From an uncultured Lachnospiraceae bacterium (lineage in GTDB: Bacteria > Bacillota_A > Clostridia > Lachnospirales > Lachnospiraceae), in assembly GCA_910585855.1 (NCBI GenBank), contig CAJUGZ010000220.1, positions 1 to 7,423 on the forward strand: a stretch of 7,423 nucleotides of DNA, given 5' to 3'. Of the stretch, positions 1 to 5,085 are shown one piece after another (the first letter of the stretch is position 1; every line of letters starts with the position of its first letter). Made by a program: the position numbers and the translations under genes. The notes under the pieces are model-generated. The model searched no databases. It was not told the origin of the DNA and worked only from the letters and a program-made list of their open reading frames with translations.

Positions 1-179
1 TCTATTGTCCCCAATATAAGAAGTCAGAGAATATCTATTGTCCCCAATATAAGAAATCAGAAAATATCTATTGTTCCCAATATAAAAAGTCGGAAAATAT
101 CTATTGTCCCCAATATAAGAAATCAGAAAATATCTATTGTCCCCAATATAAGAAGTCAGAAAATAATTATTGTTCCTAG
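1..179 (+). CDS. 3' end of a gene encoding 11-residue tandem repeats (partial)
   Basis: The start lies outside the window. In the frame beginning at base 3, the sequence reads as five copies of the 11-residue unit YCPQYKKSENI, then N-Y-C-S and a TAG stop at 177-179. This frame is preferred because, of the five sites that vary among units 1-5, four (AAG/AAA twice, TCA/TCG, GAG/GAA) are silent third positions and only one (CCC/TCC, Pro to Ser) changes the residue. In the other open frame (starting at base 1) four of the five would change the protein. Each unit has one Cys; Y-C-P-Q-Y is one base from the zinc-ribbon knuckle C-P-x-C, so the repeat may have grown from a zinc-ribbon tail, but that is speculation. 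The protein family is not recognisable from this tail. The stop lies 84 bp before the next gene, which has its own promoter starting inside this tail. The alternative is a non-coding repeat array that happens to be open. Confidence 0.55.
   Translation, partial: YCPQYKKSENIYCPQYKKSENIYCSQYKKSENIYCPQYKKSENIYCPQYKKSENNYCS
1..179 (+). repeat. 33-bp tandem repeat, five units plus a truncated sixth
   Basis: Units begin at 1, 34, 67, 100 and 133, each exactly 33 bp and opening with TCTATTGTCCCCAATATAAG. A degenerate sixth unit starts at 166 (ATTATTGTTCC) and breaks off. Units differ by one to five substitutions and no indels. Odd units carry AAGTC and even units AAATC at the same place, so the array may have expanded as a 66-bp double unit. 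The array may continue to the left of the window. The 33-bp period is three codon-elevens and also about three helical turns, so both a coding repeat and a protein-binding array are possible; the pattern of silent changes favours coding. Confidence 0.93.
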
Positions 180-198
180 TAGAGAAAAGCACTATAAT
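170..198 (+). promoter_or_regulatory. Promoter of the ribbon-helix-helix gene
   Basis: TTGTTC at 170-175, a 17-bp spacer and a perfect TATAAT at 193-198 form a sigma-A type promoter, with a predicted start near 205 and a leader of about 60 bases to the ATG at 264. The -35 lies in the truncated sixth 33-bp unit and overlaps the last codons and stop of the upstream gene, so that gene's end and this promoter are fused. Confidence 0.55.
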
Positions 199-209
199 TT
201 AGTTATAGT
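191..209. promoter_or_regulatory. Palindromic candidate operator over the -10
   Basis: ACTATAA (191-197), a 5-bp spacer and TTATAGT (203-209) form a perfect inverted repeat. It contains all but the last base of the -10 hexamer (193-198) and spans the predicted start point. A dimeric repressor bound here would block the promoter. The first gene downstream encodes a ribbon-helix-helix protein, a fold that usually represses its own promoter through such sites, so autoregulation is a natural inference. No run of T follows that would suggest a terminator. Confidence 0.4.
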
Positions 210-263
210 ATTTAGAAAGATTTTTTATGTAAATTATTTAAATCATGAAGGAGGGGGATTTAT

Positions 264-737
264 ATGTCAATGTCAAAGGTTCAGCAGAAGGCTGTAAATA
301 AATATGTGAAAGAAAATTATGAGGAAATTAAAGTACGTGTAAAAAAAGGCTATAAATCTGAAATTAAAGCTCATGCAAATATGTATAAAGAAAGTATTAA
401 CAGTTTTATAGGTCGTGCTATAGAGGAAACGATAAAACGTGATAATCTTAAAATACCTTTGTCTGATTCTTTACTACCAACTGTTAATATAGGTGAATCA
501 AATCAATCTACAGTTAAAACACAATTTGAAAAAAGGCGGGAAAAACAGGAAAAGTATTATAAACCATTTACTGAAACAGATGAGGAGCATATTAATTTTT
601 CAGAGTTACTAACAAATATAAAATATCAGGTCAATATTGCGGATACTTATGGAATAGAGGTTCTTTCTTCTCTTATAGAGAAAGCAAGACAAAAAGCAGC
701 AGAGATAAATATAGCAGAGAATAATAAACAAAAATGA
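264..737 (+). CDS. Ribbon-helix-helix (Arc/MetJ-type) DNA-binding protein with C-terminal extension
   Basis: This 157-aa protein is a likely DNA-binding regulator. Residues 1-60 match the ribbon-helix-helix pattern common in Bacillota: a basic lead (KVQQKAVNKYVKENY), a beta strand with alternating side chains (EIKVRVKKG, 21-29), a first helix (30-40), the turn and a second helix ending IGRAIEETIKRD (about 43-60). The family binds operators as dimers through the strand. Residues 62-157 are an extension not typical of the short family members. It contains a charged stretch (EKRREKQEKYYK) and a helical, hydrophobic-patterned segment near 112-157 that could mediate oligomerisation or partner binding; I do not recognise it. 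The start at 264 is supported by GGAGGGGG at 250-257; an in-frame ATG at 270 is possible. It may control its own promoter and the 92-aa gene downstream. An antitoxin or plasmid partition role is possible, but no toxin or ParA/ParM partner is visible. Confidence 0.8.
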   Translation: MSMSKVQQKAVNKYVKENYEEIKVRVKKGYKSEIKAHANMYKESINSFIGRAIEETIKRDNLKIPLSDSLLPTVNIGESNQSTVKTQFEKRREKQEKYYKPFTETDEEHINFSELLTNIKYQVNIADTYGIEVLSSLIEKARQKAAEINIAENNKQK

Positions 738-779
738 GATATATTTTGATAATTTTTAATAGAATAATATAAAAAACTG

Positions 780-788
780 TGATATAAT
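780..788 (+). promoter_or_regulatory. Extended -10 promoter for the 92-aa gene
   Basis: TGATATAAT (TG-n-TATAAT) at 780-788 is a full extended -10 element. No good -35 lies 16-18 bp upstream, which extended -10 promoters tolerate. The predicted start near 795 leaves a leader of about 80 bases before the ATG at 875. The gap of 137 bp from the upstream gene, very AT-rich and without a terminator hairpin, supports separate transcription. Confidence 0.45.
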
Positions 789-874
789 ACCATTACTAAA
801 ATAATTTTTGATAATATTATATCTTAATTTATTAATAAATTGACTATTTTGTAAGAAAACGGAGGAAATATTCC

Positions 875-1153
875 ATGAAAAAATTAAGAAGAATTTCTTT
901 AATATTGACATATGGAGGACTTGTTTATTTGCTGATCTTATTTATAGGATTTGCAAAATTCTCTAATAATGAAAAACTATTACCTATTTTAATCAGTATA
1001 GGATTTGCTTTATTTTTTATCGTAGAAATAACTGCAATGATTATTTCTCTTATATTCTGGAGATGTCAATATTGTAGTAAAGGTTTTCCTATTCAAATAG
1101 GATCAATGGATAAAGCAAAAATTTGTCCTTTTTGTGGGCATCCGTTAGAGTAG
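875..1153 (+). CDS. Small membrane protein with C-terminal zinc ribbon
   Basis: This is a 92-aa integral membrane protein of unknown function. A basic N-terminus (MKKLRR) precedes two predicted membrane helices at about 7-27 and 35-61, joined by a short polar loop. The second helix is followed at once by C64-x2-C67, a 16-residue spacer and C84-P-F-C87-G, a four-cysteine zinc ribbon. By the positive-inside rule both termini should be cytoplasmic. Zinc ribbons of this layout bind one Zn and usually serve in protein or nucleic-acid contacts. GGAGGA at 861-866 sits 8 bases before the ATG. The gene ends 14 bp before hairpin element A, and nothing else on this strand reads through. Membrane-anchored zinc-ribbon proteins of this size are frequent in Bacillota and mostly uncharacterised, so no specific role is assigned. 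Confidence 0.8.
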   Translation: MKKLRRISLILTYGGLVYLLILFIGFAKFSNNEKLLPILISIGFALFFIVEITAMIISLIFWRCQYCSKGFPIQIGSMDKAKICPFCGHPLE

Positions 1154-1167
1154 GTAGATTTTATGGA

Positions 1168-1323
1168 GGAATACACAGCCGGAATCTGAAATAGGGTCTA
1201 CAAAGGGTCATCATTTCCCGTCGGCACTTAGGCACGGTATTTTCGTGCCTTATGTGTCCGCTACGAGGAAATGCTAAGCGCAAGCGGGCCCGGCGTAGAC
1301 CCTATTTCAGATTCCGGCGTCCT
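1168..1323 (+). repeat. Hairpin repeat element, copy A (intact)
   Basis: This copy has two perfect 24-bp complementary arms, 1178-1201 (starting GCCGGAATCTGAAA) and 1295-1318, around a 93-bp core. In the core, CATTTCC (1212-1218) pairs with GGAAATG (1267-1273). Then CGT, CGG and CAC pair with ACG, CCG and GTG across small bulges on the 3' side only, and AGGCACG (1230-1236) pairs with CGTGCCT (1244-1250) around a 7-base loop. A 3' segment, GCTAAGCGCAAGCGGGCCC, is left outside this inner hairpin. Outside the arms, GGAATACACAGCC on the left and GGCGTCCT on the right are shared with copy B and set the quoted ends. The element lies between the 92-aa gene and the end of the permease gene, which converge on it, so its transcript would fold from either strand. 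It has no U-tract of an intrinsic terminator and encodes no convincing protein. Confidence 0.9.
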
Positions 1324-1360
1324 GTACATCTATACCTTACATTCTTTATATTTATCAATT

Positions 1361-4024
1361 TTAAACCGTATCTTCCCGAATCACATCTATAATTTCATCT
1401 TTCCGAATAAAACCAGAAGCTATCCAATAAGCCCCAGCAACTGCTATCAATTCCAAAACAATACTAACCATTAGTCGACCAAAAGGAAAGTAAGGCAAAA
1501 ATTCCCCCCAATGAATATCATTAATCGAAAACAAAAAGCAAAACATAATAAATAAAACAGGAATTGTCATACAAACAGGTGTAACGGCAAGTCGAATTCC
1601 CTCTAAAAACAACAATTTTTTTATCCCCAGAAAATCCATTCCAACGGATCGAAGCATCGCATATTCCCGCCGCCTCTGCTGCACTGTCCCAGCAACGGTA
1701 AGAAAAGCAGTAGAAATTCCAATCAATGCCAAAAGTACACTGATACACCAAACCACTGTTTCCAAAGCAAGTGTATGAACAGCAGTATCCAATTCTTCTT
1801 CCGCCACACTTGAAATATAAAGATCTTCTTCACCAAACCAAGCCGATAAAACCTCTCGGAAAGCTTTTGTAACAATTAAGTCTTTTTCTGGCTGTGTCTG
1901 TATTTCAATCCAAGTCCGATATGCTCGTGCGGCAGAATCCGGCATAAAATTTTCCGCTATTTTATAATAACAGGAAAGGGGAATATAAAATCGAATACTA
2001 TAATCTCCGGCATGAAAAATATTTAACATAGGCATAGTATCGACAACAGCCGCAATCGTAACAGGAAATCGATAATCTGTTTCCATAGAATCAAGTGTCT
2101 TTTCTTCTAACCAGAGTTCTTGTCCTGTATAAAGTGCAAGCAAAGGATACGTTTGAGATGCTTTTTCTAAGTTATTGCTGGAAGGATAAAGGGGTGCACA
2201 GCTATAAGCAATAACAGGATAATCATTTTGTTGATAAAGTTCTTCTAAAGAGAGCCCAAGAGAATTACAATAATCGTAAAAATAAGAATCTGCAATTCCA
2301 TAGAGGTATACAGGTACTCGCCATTTTCCGTTTTGTGGAGAAAGACGATAGAGATTGGGATTTTTAACGCCGGAAAAACCGCCGTTTTCACAAAATGTTT
2401 GACTTTGTTCTTCCTCAGAAGCCCAATAAGCAAGATTATTTTGACAATACCAAACCATAGAATCAATATCATCTATTTCCTGTATTTCATCTATTATTTT
2501 TGTATTAATCGGGGCAGTCATCTGTAGTCTTCCTGTAATATTATAAGTCAAAATATGATTATTTCTCTCGGAATTAAAGCGGCTGATTTCAACTAGGCAG
2601 CTAAATCCCGTAGTTAGAAGTATACAAAAGAAAAGCGCACTGATACTGCTGCGAAATGCTTTACGATGAGTATAATAAGAAGCAGAAGCAAGGCTGCCCT
2701 CTACTCCAAACCAACGAAAAAGCAAACCAATTTTAGAAGATTTTTTGTAGGATAAACGCATTTGCTTTCCTCGAATTGCTTCAATAGGAGAAAGTTTGGA
2801 AGACTGGTAAGCCGGAATCCATGCAGAAATCCATACTGTAATAAAACAAAGCAGAAAAGCAAACACCACAACCCAAAGAGAACATTGAGCAAAAATAGGA
2901 TTTGTGACCAATTCTCCCAGCAGTTTTGCATAGGTTTCCAAAGTAAACTTTGTAAAAAAGTATCCGACCAGCAATCCTAAAAAAATCGGAGGAATCGATA
3001 ATAGAAAACATTCCAGCAAAAGTACAGATCGAATCTGAGCAGGAGAAGCGCCAATCGATCGAAAGATGCCGAACTGTACCATTTTCTTCTGTGCAGAAAG
3101 AGCAAATACGCTTTGAATAATGTAGATAAAAGCACAGCTAATCAAAAGAAGAAAAATAGCAATCAGCAAAATCTGAAAGTATTCTGTATGAAAATGAACC
3201 CCCTTTTCCGACGGAAAAACCAGATTTAACAAAAGCAAAGCTGTATGATAACTAAAATGATTTTCATAATTTCCATATTCATTTTTTGCAACACCTAAAG
3301 ATTCTGCCAGCCGAGGCATAATATCATAGGTTTTTCGAATATTTTTTAATTGAACATAGACTACAAATTCATCATTTTCTTTTATTTCTTCACGATCCAG
3401 ATATCCCATAGCATAGTATCCGGGCGTTACGGTAGAAGTAGTAATATCCATTTTTCCCACTAAAGTAAGAGTAATGCTGTCTTCCTCTAAAAAGGTTTCC
3501 CCATTTTGCCAAGATTCAACATCCAACACCTCTGTCTGATTGATTCGTTTTCCGACAGGCAGAGTAATCGTATCTCCAACCTGATACTGCGGATTTTTTT
3601 GAAAAAAGGTTTTCGCTACAACAATTTCACCGGGATTTTGAGGAATATGCCCTTCTGTTATCAGCGTTTTTTCCCCCATTTCATCCCAATAATTTTTATC
3701 TGCATTTCGTAAAAGCAGATAAGGAAGAGGAGAGTCAGAGGGAAGTTTTACTATTTGATAAGGTCCTTTTATCATACTTTTTTCAACATCGAAATAGGCA
3801 TCAATAAAAGAAAGATCCTCTCCTCGAATCTCTCCGCCAAGTTCACCATGCCAGTTTCCACTATATGTTATTTCCATATCAATCCGCCAGCAATAAAAAG
3901 AATAAACATAAATACAAGCAGTACAAAGCAAAATAGAGGAAAGAAAGACTGCTATGAAAATAGAACAAGAGGTACGCTTATTTTTGCGTATACTGTCAAG
4001 CGTATACTGTGTAAGTAAATTCAT
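1361..4024 (-). CDS. FtsX-family ABC transporter permease, 8 TM with two ectodomains
   Basis: This 887-aa protein is the membrane subunit of an ABC system partnered with the ATPase encoded just upstream. TM1 (about 20-44) is followed by an extracytoplasmic domain (45-282), TM2-4 (283-305, 335-357, 383-404), TM5 (459-478), a second extracytoplasmic domain (479-754) and TM6-8 (755-778, 812-834, 850-871). Two FtsX permease domains are clear: FGIFRSIGASPAQIRSV after TM2 and YAMLRSVGMDFLGIKKL after TM6 are the conserved cytoplasmic segments, and IPAYQSSKLSPIEAIRG ends the first domain. This duplicated 4+4 layout is that of type VII (MacB/LolCE-like mechanotransmission) exporters rather than the 10-TM BceB type. 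The start ATG overlaps the ATPase stop as ATGA, with GGAGGT (4031-4036) 6 bases before it, indicating translational coupling. Substrate is unknown; with an adjacent two-component system, antimicrobial-peptide or envelope-stress export, or lipoprotein/peptide release, are likely. No frameshift or missing domain is seen. Confidence 0.93.
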   Translation of the reverse strand: MNLLTQYTLDSIRKNKRTSCSIFIAVFLSSILLCTACIYVYSFYCWRIDMEITYSGNWHGELGGEIRGEDLSFIDAYFDVEKSMIKGPYQIVKLPSDSPLPYLLLRNADKNYWDEMGEKTLITEGHIPQNPGEIVVAKTFFQKNPQYQVGDTITLPVGKRINQTEVLDVESWQNGETFLEEDSITLTLVGKMDITTSTVTPGYYAMGYLDREEIKENDEFVVYVQLKNIRKTYDIMPRLAESLGVAKNEYGNYENHFSYHTALLLLNLVFPSEKGVHFHTEYFQILLIAIFLLLISCAFIYIIQSVFALSAQKKMVQFGIFRSIGASPAQIRSVLLLECFLLSIPPIFLGLLVGYFFTKFTLETYAKLLGELVTNPIFAQCSLWVVVFAFLLCFITVWISAWIPAYQSSKLSPIEAIRGKQMRLSYKKSSKIGLLFRWFGVEGSLASASYYTHRKAFRSSISALFFCILLTTGFSCLVEISRFNSERNNHILTYNITGRLQMTAPINTKIIDEIQEIDDIDSMVWYCQNNLAYWASEEEQSQTFCENGGFSGVKNPNLYRLSPQNGKWRVPVYLYGIADSYFYDYCNSLGLSLEELYQQNDYPVIAYSCAPLYPSSNNLEKASQTYPLLALYTGQELWLEEKTLDSMETDYRFPVTIAAVVDTMPMLNIFHAGDYSIRFYIPLSCYYKIAENFMPDSAARAYRTWIEIQTQPEKDLIVTKAFREVLSAWFGEEDLYISSVAEEELDTAVHTLALETVVWCISVLLALIGISTAFLTVAGTVQQRRREYAMLRSVGMDFLGIKKLLFLEGIRLAVTPVCMTIPVLFIMFCFLFSINDIHWGEFLPYFPFGRLMVSIVLELIAVAGAYWIASGFIRKDEIIDVIREDTV

Positions 4025-4725
4025 TTTTCCACCTCCGAGTTATGTTTTAAACAGATCTGATCAGATAAAATTTTTCCATCTTCCATAGTAATAATCCGAT
4101 CCGCCTCCAAAGCGATTTTTTCGTCATGAGTAATCAAAAGAACCGTTTGTCCATAACGTTTATTGGACAATTTTAATAGACTAAGAATTTCCTCCGAATT
4201 TTTCCGATCCAGATTTCCGGTAGGTTCATCTGCAAGCAGAATCGCAGGGCGATAGATCAATGCCCTCCCGATTGCAGTACGCTGCTGCTGTCCGCCGGAA
4301 AGTTCATTTGGAAAATGAGAAAGCCGATTGGAAAGACCAAGCGTTTCCACTAATTCCTGAAATTGTACTTCATCCGGTTTTTGTCCGTCTAAAAGCATAG
4401 GAAGCAGGATATTTTGTTTTACATTTAAAGTAGGAATTAAATTATAAAACTGATAGACCAGTCCAACTTTCCGTCGTCGAAAGATAGAAAGCTGTTTTTC
4501 ATTTAAACTGGCAATATTGGTATCTTCAATAAAAATTTTACCGGAAGTCGGAGTATCGACTCCTCCGAGCAGATGAAGCAAAGTAGATTTTCCAGAACCA
4601 GAAGCACCAATAATGGCAGTAAATTCACCCTTTTTTAAAGATAAACAAATACCATCTAATGCTTTTACAATGGTTTGACCCGAACCATAAGTTTTGCTAA
4701 GCTGTTCACAGCGAAGAATTTCCAT
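4021..4725 (-). CDS. ABC transporter ATP-binding protein (MacB/LolD-like)
   Basis: This 234-aa cytoplasmic ATPase powers the permease encoded downstream. All nucleotide-binding motifs are intact: Walker A GASGSGKST (40-48), Q-loop Q92 in VYQFYNLIPTLNV, signature LSGGQQQR (142-149), Walker B ILLADE (162-167) with catalytic E167, D-loop GNLD (170-173) and switch His200 in ITHD. The VYQFYNLIPTL-type Q-loop region and the LADEPTGNLD stretch are characteristic of the LolD/MacB/SalX group that works with FtsX-type permeases. The start is supported by AAAGGAA upstream with about 8-9 bases of spacing, and by the family's usual N-terminus (MEILRCEQLSKTYG). It is the first gene of a two-gene operon. 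Its promoter region carries TGTCA direct repeats, probably targets of the nearby response regulator. Length and motifs are normal for the family. Confidence 0.96.
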   Translation of the reverse strand: MEILRCEQLSKTYGSGQTIVKALDGICLSLKKGEFTAIIGASGSGKSTLLHLLGGVDTPTSGKIFIEDTNIASLNEKQLSIFRRRKVGLVYQFYNLIPTLNVKQNILLPMLLDGQKPDEVQFQELVETLGLSNRLSHFPNELSGGQQQRTAIGRALIYRPAILLADEPTGNLDRKNSEEILSLLKLSNKRYGQTVLLITHDEKIALEADRIITMEDGKILSDQICLKHNSEVEK

Positions 4726-4767
4726 AAAAATATTCCTTTCTTATATATAAATATAATAACAAAATTT

Positions 4768-4807
4768 AGTATAAAAAGGCCAAATGACATTTTCGTGACA
4801 TTTGACA
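4768..4807 (-). promoter_or_regulatory. ABC operon promoter with PhoB/OmpR-type direct repeats
   Basis: Read on the - strand, TGTCA occurs three times: at 4807-4803, 4800-4796 and 4789-4785. The last two lie in identical 8-bp words, AAATGTCA (4803-4796 and 4792-4785), whose starts are 11 bp apart. That is the spacing and core word of PhoB-type winged-helix regulators, which bind tandem half-sites on one face of the helix. About 11 bp beyond the last repeat is TATACT (4773-4768), a good -10, while no proper -35 exists, as expected for a promoter that needs an activator bound at -35. The predicted start near 4761 gives a leader of about 35 bases. CAAATG (4781-4786) and CATTTG (4799-4804) also form an imperfect palindrome over the same bases, so a repressor site is the alternative. 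The regulator encoded at 6437-7126 is the likely binder. Confidence 0.5.
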
Positions 4808-4829
4808 AAAATATTTATATTTTTTGGAG

Positions 4830-4984
4830 AGGACGCCAAAAGCCAAATGAAGTGCTATTCCGGGCCCGCTTGCGCTTAGCATTTTCTCGTAGCGGACACT
4901 AAGACGCTAAAACACAGCGTCTAAGTGCCGACGGAAAATGATGACCCTGCATAGCACTTCATTTGGCTTTCGGCTGTGTAATCC
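4830..4984 (-). repeat. Hairpin repeat element, copy B (intact, inverted relative to A)
   Basis: Read on the - strand this has the same plan as copy A. Outer arms 4951-4974 and 4835-4858 are complementary over 24 bp with one mismatch (GCCG against GCCA). The 92-bp core carries CATTTTC pairing with GAAAATG (where A has CATTTCC/GGAAATG), the same CGT/CGG/CAC steps, and an apical stem AGACGCT/AGCGTCT (A has AGGCACG/CGTGCCT). The 3' segment GCTAAGCGCAAGCGGGCCC and the flanks GGATTACACAGCC and GGCGTCCT match A almost exactly. The inner two-thirds of the arms (CAAATGAAGTGCTAT side) share nothing with A. The element sits just upstream of the ABC operon's regulatory repeats, in the untranslated space after the kinase gene. 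Confidence 0.9.
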
Positions 4985-5085
4985 AGACCGAAAAAGTGAT
5001 TGCTATTTGGCGAAAAATCTACTATAAAATTAGTGTATATTTAGATGCTAAACAGGCGGAGAAAATTAATAAATTATATCTGACA
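4985..5085. other. Spacer between hairpin elements B and C; possible gene remnant
   Basis: About 100 bp of AT-rich DNA separate copies B and C. On the + strand one frame reads IYYKISVYLDAKQAEKINKL and on to a Tyr-Ser-Pro before running into element C. The KISVYL...AEKINKL pattern resembles the start of a ribbon-helix-helix or similar small protein, but it has no start codon of its own, no ribosome binding site and no stop outside the elements. A decayed gene fragment trapped between two insertions is possible; chance is equally so. TTGCTA (5000-5005), 17 bp and TATAAA (5023-5028) could also be a weak + strand promoter, which would transcribe element C and run antisense into the kinase gene. 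Confidence 0.2.

Noticed and set aside
1..179. CRISPR array
   Set aside because: Units are contiguous 33-bp repeats with no unique spacers between them.
1..297. Alternative open frame through the repeats (starting at base 1, stop at 295-297)
   Set aside because: Four of five differences between units would change the protein, and the frame runs through the next gene's ribosome site and start; the base-3 frame fits much better.
781..823. GATATAAT / ATTATATC inverted pair near the second promoter
   Set aside because: An 8-bp AT-only match with a 27-bp gap is expected by chance in such AT-rich DNA.
1168..1323. Element A as an intrinsic terminator
   Set aside because: The stem is interrupted by a 93-base structured core and no U-tract follows on either strand.
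1271..1474. 67-codon + strand ORF beginning inside element A
   Set aside because: No ribosome binding site; it starts in the conserved element and runs antisense into the end of the permease gene.
2245..3712. Several 64-76 codon ORFs on both strands within the permease gene
   Set aside because: Out-of-frame shadows of an intact 887-codon gene with clear family motifs; none has a ribosome site or recognisable product.
1361..4725. BceAB-type bacitracin/peptide resistance transporter
   Set aside because: The permease has 8 predicted TM and two large ectodomains rather than 10 TM with one, and the kinase external loop is too long for the intramembrane-sensing type.
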